This document shows positions 1 to 10,500 of a stretch of 26,708 bases of DNA, piece after piece. The position numbers and the translations under genes were made by a program. Position 1 is the first letter of the stretch. The number at the start of each line of letters is the position of its first letter. The notes under the pieces are model-generated. The model saw only the letters and a list, made by a program, of their open reading frames with translations, ran no database searches and was not told the origin of the DNA. The stretch covers positions 1-26,708 of the IMG/VR virus record IMGVR_UViG_3300035162_001908; one strand, given 5' to 3'. Source of the stretch: a virus.

Positions 1-1
1 T

Positions 2-1993
2 ATTGCTGCTTACTGCTCTGATAGTAGCACTGCTATACACAGGCTATCCAAAGGACATCCAGATTACGATCCCCAAGCAGTGGAGCGCAAAGCCGCAGCC
101 ACAAAAGGGCCACATAGTTGTGCGGAGTTTGCTAAGGAGTACCCCGACGGGTGCAAAGGGTGCATACACAGCAAAGGTAAAGACAAAATAAACAATCCCA
201 TAGAGCTTGGGCGCTACGTAGACAAAGATGTTGCTCCATCCTTTGAGTTACCAGAGGGCTACTACCGTGGTGCACACGGGGGTATTTATACAGACAGCAT
301 AGCTGGCCAAGAAGGTAAACCAAGCCTCGTATACCCCTATGATTTATATGTGATGGAGAGAATGGTCGATACAGTATCGGGAGATGTTGCTAGGGTTAAG
401 GTAGCTCACCCCCATGACGGGGAGAAAGAATTCCCCATCCCAAATACTAGCTTAGGTAAAAACGACTTACGAAAAGAGTTAGCAAAGAACGGGGTGGTAG
501 CACTAGAGCCACAAAGCACATACATCACTACATACATAACCAAGTGTATTATGCACTTGCGCGATAAGAGGAAGGCAGAAACTATGGAAGACCAATTTGG
601 GTGGAAAGAAAATTACACTAAGTTTATTGTTGGGGAACGTGAGATTACTGTAGACGGGGTGGGCCATTCTCCGGCTTCGAGCGTTACAGAGGGTATAACA
701 CCTCACTTCCAACCCCGAGGGACGCTCGACAAGTGGCAGGAAGTTTTTAATTTATATGACAGGCCAGGACTAGAGATTCAGGCATTCGCTGCGTTAAGTG
801 GCTTTGGCTCTGTACTGTTGGAGTTTACTGGGCAAAAGGGTGCACTGATTAATCTAGTACATACCTTAGCAGGTACTGGTAAAACAACTGTGTTGCGAGT
901 TATTAATAGCATTTGTGGACACCCGGAGATGCTATTGGGTACACCAGATGATACATACTTAGCCCGCATAACCAGGCTTGGGGTGCTTAACAACATAGCC
1001 AACACTATGGATGAACTTACCAATATGGATGACGACGACATATCTCCGTTCATCTATGCGTGCTCACAGGGCAAAGGCAAAGAGCGAATGCAGAAGGACA
1101 AAAATGCCAACCGCATAAACAAAACTACGTGGAGGGCACTTTCCGTTTCCACTGCTAACGCAGGGTTTGGACAAAAACTTTCGGCTAAAAAGAACACGCC
1201 CGACGGTGAAATGATGCGGCTGCTAGAGTTTAATGTCCCACCTTCAACCGCCATAACTACAGATGAGGGCAAGCATTTGTTTGACCATCAGCTCCTAGAG
1301 AACTACGGGCTTGCCATTGTTCCTTTTATTCAGTACATCATTGGGGATTTAGAGGAAGTGAAAAAAACATTATCTAAGGTACAAGCTCTTGTAGACCAAC
1401 GGTGTAATTTTACAGGGCGCGAACGAAATTGGTCAGCAGCACTTGCCGTTAACTTTACGGCAGGGATAATAGCTAATCGAGAAGGTATTATAAAACTTAA
1501 CACTAGACGCTTATTCAAAGCCTTAGTCCCAGCTATTAAGCAAATGAAGAAAGAAGTTACCCCTCCACAGAATAATGATGCCACCATACTTGGGGCTTAC
1601 ATACTTAAACACCACGGTAGTATTCTTGTTGTAGATTCCGCTGCCGATAAGAGGACGGGTAAAGCTATGGCACCTGACCTTGAACCCCTAGGTAAAGGCA
1701 AACCCGTGATTAGGTATGAGTCAGATACAAAGAGGTTGTACACCCCCGTTGCAGATTTTAAGAAGCACTGTATAGGCGACCAAGTTGACTACGGCCAACT
1801 TATCAAACGCTATAAAAACGTGGGGTTTTGTTTAGGTAGTAAAAATGTATGCATGGACAAAGGGATGCAGTTTTCGTTTGGCACTGTGCGCTGCGTAGAG
1901 TTTGATTGTGCTCACCCCCAGTACGGGATTGATGTAAATTTGTATGCCCAGGGAGATACCAGTGACAGTGGAGAAAGTGAAGTATCAAGTTAA
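2..1993 (+). CDS. Phage primase/helicase, DUF927-type, 5' end cut by window
   Basis: This is the C-terminal part of a replication protein that probably primes and unwinds phage DNA. The frame is open to the left edge, with no stop between base 2 and the GTG at base 80, so the true start lies outside the window. A Cys-rich module near the visible N-terminus (HSC, then GCKGC, roughly bases 110-165) looks like the zinc-binding segment often found between the polymerase-like and helicase halves of phage primases. The core matches the DUF927 layout: a Phe-Gly-Trp segment near 595, a Walker A loop AGTGKTT at about 869-889, and a Walker B-like MDEL at 1007-1018. An acidic serine-rich tail ends the protein. 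No polymerase active site is visible in this part. It is followed by a small overlapping gene on the same strand. I am confident of the ATPase core and less so of the primase half, which is off-window. Confidence 0.85.
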   Translation: MAAYCSDSSTAIHRLSKGHPDYDPQAVERKAAATKGPHSCAEFAKEYPDGCKGCIHSKGKDKINNPIELGRYVDKDVAPSFELPEGYYRGAHGGIYTDSIAGQEGKPSLVYPYDLYVMERMVDTVSGDVARVKVAHPHDGEKEFPIPNTSLGKNDLRKELAKNGVVALEPQSTYITTYITKCIMHLRDKRKAETMEDQFGWKENYTKFIVGEREITVDGVGHSPASSVTEGITPHFQPRGTLDKWQEVFNLYDRPGLEIQAFAALSGFGSVLLEFTGQKGALINLVHTLAGTGKTTVLRVINSICGHPEMLLGTPDDTYLARITRLGVLNNIANTMDELTNMDDDDISPFIYACSQGKGKERMQKDKNANRINKTTWRALSVSTANAGFGQKLSAKKNTPDGEMMRLLEFNVPPSTAITTDEGKHLFDHQLLENYGLAIVPFIQYIIGDLEEVKKTLSKVQALVDQRCNFTGRERNWSAALAVNFTAGIIANREGIIKLNTRRLFKALVPAIKQMKKEVTPPQNNDATILGAYILKHHGSILVVDSAADKRTGKAMAPDLEPLGKGKPVIRYESDTKRLYTPVADFKKHCIGDQVDYGQLIKRYKNVGFCLGSKNVCMDKGMQFSFGTVRCVEFDCAHPQYGIDVNLYAQGDTSDSGESEVSS

Positions 1994-2156
1994 CTGGAAG
2001 GCTTTCAAGAAAGGGTGGTCTTTCTTTATCCCGTGCCTAGACGCGCCCCGGTGCCGCCCTATTATTACAAAAGAAGTTCGGCGGTTGAAGTACAAAGTGA
2101 TTACTAAAGTAGTTATAGCAGATGGGGTGCGGGGCATTCGGGTATGGAGAATTTAA
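1962..2156 (+). CDS. Small basic hypothetical protein downstream of primase
   Basis: A short Lys/Arg/Val-rich protein of about 64 residues overlaps the end of the primase gene in another frame. I chose the GTG at 1962 because AGGGAG sits at 1950-1955 with six bases of spacing; an in-frame ATG at 1944 would give 70 residues but lacks a clear ribosome binding site. The protein has a WKAFKKGWSFFIP stretch, then a basic segment, and ends in GVRGIRVWRI. No catalytic motif is visible. The composition suggests a small nucleic-acid-binding or structural role, but that is only a guess. It is the last + strand gene, and its stop codon overlaps the stop of the opposing large gene. The overlap with the primase and the plausible ribosome binding site support it as real. 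Confidence 0.62.
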   Translation: MTVEKVKYQVNWKAFKKGWSFFIPCLDAPRCRPIITKEVRRLKYKVITKVVIADGVRGIRVWRI

Positions 2157-5100
2157 TCAACAACAAACTCATCTAAAAACCGGTCAGTAATTATTGGACG
2201 TAGGGCAGAGTCAAATCTTACTCCTGCTATTAAGTTTTTCTTTTGGCTTTCGCGGGTTTTGTAGGAACGAGACAGTGTGTCTTTGTTCACCAGACCAGGG
2301 TATTTGGAACCTAGCTCTTGTAAATCTCTTTCAGCTTCTGCAGCCAGCGCATAATCCCCCGCAGTGTAAGCTGCATACCATCTGTCGGTAATGCGTTTTT
2401 TTATAGCCCGGATTTGGTTTTGGAAATTAAGCCCCGCAGAACGAGTTTCATACAAGGATGTTACATCAGCTGGGCTAAAACCAAAGAATTGCAAAAATAA
2501 ATTATATCCGTTGATGTCTGTGTCCACAGGTTCGCCTTTGGTAGTCCTTGCACCTTCCATCGTATAGCGGCCTGCCTTAAGCACATTACGCACCATACTA
2601 GGGGACATAGTTTCCAAGGCACGCCCGTAGTTACCTGCTTCCCACTGCTTACCAAAATTACGTTCTATGTTTAAAGCATAGCTACCTAATGGGCCTAACG
2701 CTTGCATTACTGCCGTCATTAAATACCCGTTTTCTTCTATGCTGTAGGGGTCTTCCCTGAACAACATACCGTTAGCTATACCCGCTCTGTTAGATATTTC
2801 TAAATTGGTAAGGTAATTGAGTGGGCCTTTGTAGACAAATTCATTGGTAAAGGCACGTGTTTCTTCTTTGAAGTTGAATGGTTCTTCATCATCCCCTAGT
2901 AGGGCGTTAATCATATTAACCAAAGTTGCCACTGCACCGTAGAAAGGTAAGCCGTTGATTCCTCCTATGGCTGCACTCATCCCGACAATACCTACCACTT
3001 GGCGGCGAGCCATCTTTTTTACTTCGGGGCTTTCCCCCTTTAAAGATTGCTGCATAGCACGAGCAGTGACAAAGGCACTGTTCCAAATGAATGTCTTAAA
3101 GGTAAACATAACCCGGCCCAGGCCACCTGCAAAACTGTTCTGCAAATAACGCGGCCCCTCTGCGGCCATACCTGAAGTATGAGTATCACGCACTATATCA
3201 AGTGCTTCTCGTACAGCTACTTCTTCAGTCTTACCCGCAGCTATGGCTAAGTCGTAGGTAGCTATAGCTGACGTTGCTCTACTGTATGTCTCCGCTGCAG
3301 CGAAAGGCACACTTATCAGATTCATCAGCTTGGCGGATGTGGAGCTGTAGTCTTCAGTGCTTTGCTTAGACCCTTCCAGTATTTCCCGCTGCATCGTGTG
3401 CTCTAGCTGAGCAAATTCAGTTAGCTTTGCCGCTAGATTTTTGTACTTGGCTTTTTCAGTCCAGCTTTCTTTGCCCCACGGCACAGCTAATTTACTTGCA
3501 TTGACTATAGCTTTATTAATGTCGTTAAAAGATATTGTACCGGAGTTAGCGTATTGCCCCCACAGCACTGGCGCTACCAGGAGAGGTACTGCTGTTAAGT
3601 TAATGATGGCAGACGATATGTTGCCAAGGATAAACAAACTGTAAGAGCCTACCGATGCCTTTGCAATTAAGCTGGCATAGTTTGGGCTTTCTATGAAGTC
3701 TTTTCTGTGGAGAATTTCATCTACTACAGCATTTATAGTAGAGACGGAAGGGGCTTTGTCGTTTGCCTGAGTATAGTTTTTACCTTGCTGTTGAATGTTT
3801 CGTATTTCTTGTTGGATTTTGGGTAAGTACTCCATGTTGCCTAACTTCCGTGTCCACTTAACCATAGTGTCACCGTAGACTCGCACCATATCAGCAGATG
3901 CACCTTTAGTTTCTTTAGCCTTTCTCAACCTTTGGATCACAGAAGACTCAGGAAACAACTCTAAATACATATCAAACACTTCCCCTTTGGCTAACGCGGG
4001 AGTGCCGTCTGGGTTATTAGGAATGTTATCCATCAGCTTGCGAATGAAAGCATCAGAGGGAAAGGACGCTGCATCTACACCGCCTGCACCTATTTGACTC
4101 CGATCAAAGGGCCGTGGCTTCCCCTTAAACCGTGGTTCGTTGGCAGTCCGAAACAGGTCTCGTTCCCTTATTGATTCAAAACTGTAAGTAAAATGTTCTC
4201 CTTTAGAGTCTTCAAAAGATAGATAAAAATCTCCAAAGCGCACCAGAGGTACATACCCTACCTTAGATACTTTACGCCTAAACTCCTCTGTCAATCTTTG
4301 TTTTGCTGCAGGGTCAGTTACTTGGTCAAGTATGAATTTGCCATAGGCGTTAAAAGAGTTTAGATAATCTTCCCGCATCTTGCGGTACATCTGTTGTACG
4401 GCGGGGTCTAGTTTTTTGTACCGTTTTTCTAGGGCTTGGAACTCTCTGAGTTGAGCGGGGGTAAGTTTATTTTTGTCAAACAAAAGCGCACCTGTTTCAA
4501 TGTCTTTGTCTACCCCAAGCAAATCAAACTCTTTTTTCCTTGCTTCTTCAGCAATCCCCCAAAGTTCTTCTACATCACCAGGAACTCTTTTGTTTATCTC
4601 TTCAAACTCTCTGTAGTTCCCAACGATGCGTTTAATGTCGTTTTCTATTTTAGCCTGCCGTTGGAGGATGTAGTCACCTAACAGTTTTAAACCCGGTACC
4701 TGTACTCCGTAAAGCTTAGCCATCTGGTCAATACGAAGCGTGCCCAAAGCCATGCGCTTAAGCCCCCTACCTTTTAAATTAGAGATAGTATTCTTAATGG
4801 CATCTACTTTCTTTGCAAAAGGAGGAGCAGCGTTAAACATATCTCCTATAGCTTTAACAGCTACCGTAGGAGTCCCTAAAAATAACCGGTCGGATAAGGT
4901 AGGTTCTACGTCTTGGGATACATCAAGCAGTTTGTCTATAAACTCTAAGCCTTTGGTGTAAGCACTCTGTCCGGGGCGGAAACCAAAGAAACGCGCAATG
5001 GCTTCCATGATGTTAGTCCACATATTCTTGCCAGCCGGTGCCTTGGGTGCTCTAGTATCTTTAAGCAGTGCTTGGAACTCGGGGTTCCCTATCAACTCAG

Positions 5101-7597
5101 CTGCAAACTCTTGCAGGTCTTGACCCCCATACGCATCCCCCATTTGTGTTTTTACCTGGGAAAAGAACTCGAAGAACTCTTGAGTAATGGGTAAGTCTGG
5201 GTTGTTAAGAGCCTGTGCCAAAGCAGCGTGGGCTGCTTCGTGTAGGAAAGTGTCTTCGGTAAGACCTAAAAAAGCTCCCTCTTCTGGGCTGAGGACTATG
5301 GTATCTGTACCTGCATCATAGTAACCGCTTGTGCCTTCTGCCGTAGCACCAACTACTAACTTGGTAGCTAACCCTTGGGAAAGTATCTTACGCAGTATCT
5401 TTTGTACCTCTTTGGGTTGTTTGCTTACTAAGCTGCTAAGAAGCTGTTTAAAGTTGCCCCGTTCTGCTATGCGCCTGTCTGTTCTATCAAGTGCTCTGCC
5501 TTGGGAGGTTGGCTTGTTAGGTAATGGTTTAGGTGGGCTTAGCGCTGTTTGATCTACTGTGTCACTTACGCCTACGCCAGCAGGGAATCTTGTTAATTCG
5601 CTTCTCTTTTTAACTAAATTTTCTACACCGCTGTAATTTCGGTGATTTCGTACTTTCCTGAAGGCTTTAGAACTACCTGTGGCAGGAGCTGTTTCTACCG
5701 TCCTAAACCCTTTTCCTTTGTGGAATACTTCTATCTTTGTCCCTGAAGACGAGTTTTCGTAAGTCTCTATGGGAGTTTCGACTACTGTTTCTATTGTTCC
5801 AGCGGGCGTCCCTGCTGCTGTTACATCTGCGGTTTGGTCTGTTGTTGGGTCTGTTGTTGGAGCTGCAGTAGACTCATTGGGCGTAGGTGTATCCGGTAAA
5901 GGAGGTAAACCTGCAATCCAAGTATCTATTTTGCCTCGGGCTACGTCCCCTAAAGTTTCTTTTGCTAAATTAACCGTTTCTATAGCTTGAGCACGTTGGG
6001 TAGGGTCAGACATATCTTTGTTTGCTAAAGGGCCGTTCTCCCTTAGCAATAGTGCGGTAGGGCCAAGCCCAAAGACTGCTCTACCCCATGCTTTTAACCC
6101 TGCTTCGTCTTTGGGTATGACAACACGCGTGCGGAGTGCTTCAGCATCCGTTGCTTTTTTTTGTTTTGCTTTTTGGATGTTGTATGCTTTCTGTACTTTT
6201 TTGTCTTCCAAAACGTTGTTATCAGCTTGCCATACTTCTAGTTCAGATAAGTTTTTACCAGCTACTGTTACAATCGGGGCTTGCGCCACAGCTGCCGCTG
6301 CTGCCATACCTGAATCGAAAGGTGCGTCTTCTAATCCTGCCGCAGTTTTTTCTGCCGTTGCTTTAATTTCTGCTTGTTGTTCTGCTGCTTGTTTTGCTGC
6401 TATTGCTTTTGCTTGCTCTTCTTCTTGCGCCGCAATTACTTTTTGTTCTTCAGCCTTAGTTGCTGCTCTGTTACGCATGCCTCTAGGAACACCACCTACC
6501 CCACCAAAAGCACCGCCAGCTACAGCACCTCGTACTGACGCCTCTACTATTCTTTCCCAGTCTGCGCTATCCCAGTAGTCTTCATTCTCATTTACAAACT
6601 GTTCAGCGGCTATACTTATGGCTTCTTGTGCACCTTCTGTGACTCCTTCTGTTCCTATACCAGCAGCTAGCCCCAAGCCCACGGGCTTCAGCAACCCTTT
6701 ATCCATACCAGACCGGGTTAGAAGTTTGTTTACGACTGCTTTTTTTGCAGGCCCACTAAATTGTTTCATTAAAGCAGCGGGGAGAATGGAATCCAAAGCA
6801 GCAGACACAGAGCTAAACAATGCCGCAACAGCCGGGGCTGTCTCTCCTGTTTCTTCATAGATGTTACGAAATACTTCGGGGGCGTTAAGTGCATAAGAAC
6901 CTAAGAAGGCTCCAGCCAGTTGTCCCTTGGGGGCTGCTTTAGCTCCTGCCTTGGCCGCTGCCGCAGCAGTCTCTCTTGCAGTTTTAGTACTGTATATCCT
7001 AGCCGATGCTTGTGGAACGGCAGCTTCGACAGCTTTTACTGCACCGGGACTCAAAGGCTTTGCGCGGGGTTTCGCTAACGTAGCTGCTGCTTTTTTAGCT
7101 GCCCCTTCCGCCGCTTTTTTAGTGGCCGCAGTAGCTGCTTTAGTAGCCGCAGCCGCCGCACCTCGTGCTGCAAGAGAACCACCTCCTATACCAGGGACTA
7201 TGGCTGTAGCAAGATTAGGTACTTGTTCACCTACTGTCTCAAGGCCAAACTTAATGGCATCGCCAATGCCTTCAACGTCTTTATAACTTTGGAACTGCGC
7301 TGGGTTAGTGATTGCCAGCCTGCGTTCTTTTTCCGCAGCCTCTGCTAGTTGGGCTTCTGCATACTCATCAAACCCTAAAGCACTTGCGCCCATAGCGGGG
7401 AGTACATCTCCAAACGTAGAACCTAACCGGCTCACACCCCTAGATACACCACGGGTAAAAGTTTCTCCTATCCCATAGTCCGGTCTACGAGGCTCTTTTA
7501 GTTTGTTAAAAGCCTGCAGTACTTGTGCATGATCTTCAGTGCCCTTTTTGTCGTTGTTGTCTACCAACCACTGGGCATATTGTTCAACACTAGCCAT
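2153..7597 (-). CDS. Giant ejected virion protein with zincin HEAAH motif and polyvalent-protein-like C-terminus
   Basis: A protein of 1814 residues, the last gene of the - strand unit. The N-terminus has helical Ala/Gly/Lys-rich stretches (about residues 130-185) and further glycine-alanine segments up to about 370. A Glu/Ala/Gln-rich coiled-coil-like region spans about 370-430, and a Thr/Pro-rich linker follows near 570-620. At residues 786-790 HEAAH, preceded by DTFL, fits a zinc metallopeptidase (zincin) helix. The C-terminal third has hydrophobic segments near 1320-1345 and 1530-1565. It resembles the large polyvalent protein-associated domains (LPD38-like) of giant phage proteins; that name is from memory. 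The position after a transglycosylase protein and the size echo T7 gp16, so the inferred role is ejection into the host with the DNA, with membrane insertion and proteolysis of a host or virion target. It starts with ATG directly after the stop of the upstream gene (TAAATG). Confidence 0.8.
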   Translation of the reverse strand: MASVEQYAQWLVDNNDKKGTEDHAQVLQAFNKLKEPRRPDYGIGETFTRGVSRGVSRLGSTFGDVLPAMGASALGFDEYAEAQLAEAAEKERRLAITNPAQFQSYKDVEGIGDAIKFGLETVGEQVPNLATAIVPGIGGGSLAARGAAAAATKAATAATKKAAEGAAKKAAATLAKPRAKPLSPGAVKAVEAAVPQASARIYSTKTARETAAAAAKAGAKAAPKGQLAGAFLGSYALNAPEVFRNIYEETGETAPAVAALFSSVSAALDSILPAALMKQFSGPAKKAVVNKLLTRSGMDKGLLKPVGLGLAAGIGTEGVTEGAQEAISIAAEQFVNENEDYWDSADWERIVEASVRGAVAGGAFGGVGGVPRGMRNRAATKAEEQKVIAAQEEEQAKAIAAKQAAEQQAEIKATAEKTAAGLEDAPFDSGMAAAAAVAQAPIVTVAGKNLSELEVWQADNNVLEDKKVQKAYNIQKAKQKKATDAEALRTRVVIPKDEAGLKAWGRAVFGLGPTALLLRENGPLANKDMSDPTQRAQAIETVNLAKETLGDVARGKIDTWIAGLPPLPDTPTPNESTAAPTTDPTTDQTADVTAAGTPAGTIETVVETPIETYENSSSGTKIEVFHKGKGFRTVETAPATGSSKAFRKVRNHRNYSGVENLVKKRSELTRFPAGVGVSDTVDQTALSPPKPLPNKPTSQGRALDRTDRRIAERGNFKQLLSSLVSKQPKEVQKILRKILSQGLATKLVVGATAEGTSGYYDAGTDTIVLSPEEGAFLGLTEDTFLHEAAHAALAQALNNPDLPITQEFFEFFSQVKTQMGDAYGGQDLQEFAAELIGNPEFQALLKDTRAPKAPAGKNMWTNIMEAIARFFGFRPGQSAYTKGLEFIDKLLDVSQDVEPTLSDRLFLGTPTVAVKAIGDMFNAAPPFAKKVDAIKNTISNLKGRGLKRMALGTLRIDQMAKLYGVQVPGLKLLGDYILQRQAKIENDIKRIVGNYREFEEINKRVPGDVEELWGIAEEARKKEFDLLGVDKDIETGALLFDKNKLTPAQLREFQALEKRYKKLDPAVQQMYRKMREDYLNSFNAYGKFILDQVTDPAAKQRLTEEFRRKVSKVGYVPLVRFGDFYLSFEDSKGEHFTYSFESIRERDLFRTANEPRFKGKPRPFDRSQIGAGGVDAASFPSDAFIRKLMDNIPNNPDGTPALAKGEVFDMYLELFPESSVIQRLRKAKETKGASADMVRVYGDTMVKWTRKLGNMEYLPKIQQEIRNIQQQGKNYTQANDKAPSVSTINAVVDEILHRKDFIESPNYASLIAKASVGSYSLFILGNISSAIINLTAVPLLVAPVLWGQYANSGTISFNDINKAIVNASKLAVPWGKESWTEKAKYKNLAAKLTEFAQLEHTMQREILEGSKQSTEDYSSTSAKLMNLISVPFAAAETYSRATSAIATYDLAIAAGKTEEVAVREALDIVRDTHTSGMAAEGPRYLQNSFAGGLGRVMFTFKTFIWNSAFVTARAMQQSLKGESPEVKKMARRQVVGIVGMSAAIGGINGLPFYGAVATLVNMINALLGDDEEPFNFKEETRAFTNEFVYKGPLNYLTNLEISNRAGIANGMLFREDPYSIEENGYLMTAVMQALGPLGSYALNIERNFGKQWEAGNYGRALETMSPSMVRNVLKAGRYTMEGARTTKGEPVDTDINGYNLFLQFFGFSPADVTSLYETRSAGLNFQNQIRAIKKRITDRWYAAYTAGDYALAAEAERDLQELGSKYPGLVNKDTLSRSYKTRESQKKNLIAGVRFDSALRPIITDRFLDEFVVD

Positions 7598-10500
7598 TTA
7601 CGCCCCCACATTAAGTGCAGTGGCCTCGGCTACTATATCCACTGGTGGGGCACCGCCACTGCCCAGCATACCCATGCCCATAGTACTCATAACTTGACGC
7701 TCTACTGCTAGTTGAGCGGCTATAGCGGCAGGGTCGCTCTCTTGCAAGAGTTGCATAACTTCGTCTATAGCCATCCCTCCCATTTGCGCTCCAATTCTTG
7801 AATAGTAAATTTGTGGTTCACTACGCAAGTCAGCAATAGCGTCTAGTACGTCACTGGTCATACGTTGTTGGCTTACCGCTAACGCTATTTCTTTATCTAT
7901 TTGCATTTGAGCTTCTTTAACCGTAAGAATTCTACCTTCCAAAGCCATCTTCTCTTGCCTTCCTATTTCTGCTCCTACAGCTCTACCCGAACCACCCAAT
8001 GCGTCTGCGGTTGTAGTAGCCCCCATTCCTCCTGCTCCCCACTCTCTAAGCATGTCCCAGTTAGGCTTGATGCTGGTGTCTTCCACTTCTACTTCTTCTA
8101 CTTCTTCTACCACCACTTCTGGTTCTGGAACTGGCTCCTCTTGCTCTCCATCAAACCCTCCCCCTCGCGCTGCAATTAGCTCAGGGGATGCGGGTACAAA
8201 CTCCCCACCTTCTATTCTGCCTTCTTGGTTTAACCCTCCCTTCGCTACTTCTGTAGAAATAATGGCCCTGATTTGGTCAGGCCCTAAGTTAGGAAACTGT
8301 TCTTTTAATTCTTGCCCGCGTTGTTCTTGTTGTAGTCTCCTACGGCCTTCACTACCAACCCAATCCCACTCACGGGGGTCAAGAATTTCTTTAAGGAGAG
8401 GTCGTAGTCCCCCTTCAACAGATGTAGGGTCTATACCTGCTTCTCGTAATTGTTCTCGTTGGTCGCGCTGTTGTATAAGCCTTTCGATCTCCTCTTCATC
8501 CTTGGAGCGAGGCCGTGCGTACTGCCTTCTATTGGATTCGGGATAATGTTCTGCAGATAAACTTCCTACAGTAGCTTCCCTGGCCGCGCTGCGGGCATCA
8601 AGGTCAACAACCCCGTTTACATCTCCCCCATTATCAAAACCACGCCCTGCTATTAGGGTTGTTACGTCTTCTGTTTCTTCTTCAACGGGCATGCCTGCTG
8701 CATCAACCATGTTTTGATTTTCCTGAAGCATAGCCAAGTAACGAAGCACATCAGGGTCCGCAGCTGGGGTTTCTTGCCCACGCGTGCGTCCCGCCGGGTC
8801 CGCTGCGTTAATCATGTTTTGAGAGTCTTGCATCATAGCTAAGTAACGAGCTGCTCTGCTGCCTTCTTGACGTCTTCCTTCTTGTTTTCTAGCCAAGCGC
8901 CGTAAATAACCTATACCACCATCTGCTTTTTCTTGCTCAGCACGAGCTACAGCTGGCTTCACATCAGGAAAAGCCCTATCAAACCTAGCTCTGCGATCTT
9001 CTTGCTGCGCCCCAATGTTTTGCAAATAGTCCAAAGCCCCTTCAGCACTCTGATCTTGTTGTCGTCCTATGCTTTGCAAGTACTCCAAAGCCCCTCCAAC
9101 ACCTTCAACACCTTCAGAAGTCTCAATGGAGGCAAGTCCTCCTCGATCCGCCGCTGCTCTTTGTTGGCTTCGCGCCATAAGTCCTTTTGCTTCTGGAGGA
9201 TTAAGGTTAGTTGAAAAGTCACGTCGTCCCCTAGGGTTAACATTGCGGCTAGGCGACCCTGCTCTATCTGCCCCCCCTCGGTCAGTTGCCACTCTCTGCT
9301 GGCTTTGTGCCATAAGCCCCTGTGCTTCTGGGGGATTAAGGTTAGTTGAAAAGTCACGTCTTCCCCTAGGGTTAATATTGCGGCTGCGTTCTTCGCTACC
9401 TTGAGCTTCCATCTGACCCATTACTTTTCTTACATAAGGCTCGGTCTGAGCTGCTTGAGGCAACACACTATAATCTCTACCTGCTGCTATAAACCTATCT
9501 GCGTTAGTTGCACCTGCGTTGTAAGCAATAAGCGCAGCTTCAATATCTCCGTCATACCTGTCGATAAAAGCTTGTAAATATTGGCGGGCAAAACTCCGGC
9601 TTGCACTTGGGTCAAACCTATCGCCTTCCATAGGGGGTACGCCAAAGCCTGGGTCTGCCGCAGTTGACGGCATTATTTGATAAGCACCCTCTGCTCCTGC
9701 TGAACTAACTGCATTAGGGTTACCACCGCTTTCAGCCACCATAAGAGCGTCCAAAAGAGCCTCTATGTTGTCACCCCCAACAGAACTACCTTGTGGACCC
9801 GCAAAACCAACAATCCCACCACCAGCCATACCCTCTTCTTGAGCGTCTAAAACCCTTTCCCTAGATTCTTTCATGGCTTCTAGTTGTGATAAAAAATCAG
9901 GGTTTTCTTTATTCCACTGCCGCCTCTGGCCCATACTTTTAGGCCCAGACAGTATCTTCTGGAGTTCGTTGACTGCTTCTTGGTTAGACATGGAACCACT
10001 GTCCACTAGGGATTGTAAAAGTGCTGGAAGGGGTGATCGTAATGCTTCCCTAGCAGTATTTGAACGGCTAAACGTAAAGTCGCTTAGAAATTCAGGAATA
10101 GTTCTAGTGCTATGCTCTCTTCTAGTCCGTTCCATCTCCCGAAGTTCTTCTGCAAAATCTCCACCTGCGGGATTAAACGGCAGTTGTATTTTTCTTGGGG
10201 CGTTAGTTAAAGTCTGCCAACCATCAGGTATTGGTTGTCCCGGTAAATACTGTTTACCCATTTCGTCATACAACGCCTTTTCTACATCTCCTCCATTAGC
10301 AAAACCAACAATGCCACCCTCAGCCATTAATAAGTCTTCACTAATGTCTATTGGTCCTCCCCTAACTGTATACAGTTCTTCTAAGAAACCTTGAGGGTAA
10401 TGGGAATAAAAGTTGTCTCTTTTTTGTTTGTAGGCATCTGCATATTCAGGGGCTACGTATTTACTTTCTTCTTTTAACTGCTTCTCTCCCTCCAAAAACC

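Noticed and set aside
3-191. A 62-codon + strand frame at the left edge
   Set aside because: It overlaps the primase frame, which is open to the edge and has recognisable motifs; this one has none.
6018-6578. A 186-codon + strand frame rich in Ala, Ser and Cys
   Set aside because: It lies wholly inside the giant - strand gene and mirrors its Ala/Lys-rich codons; no ribosome binding site or domain supports it.
8052-8546. A 164-codon + strand frame, Ser/Pro-rich
   Set aside because: It mirrors the acidic and Arg/Glu-rich segments of the - strand gene and has no supporting signals.
9067-9357. A second - strand frame through the 135-bp repeats
   Set aside because: It is a repeat-driven shadow of the 1118-residue protein and contains no start signal.
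9873-10394. A 173-codon + strand frame
   Set aside because: It is antisense to the transglycosylase gene, with no recognisable domain or neighbour on that strand.
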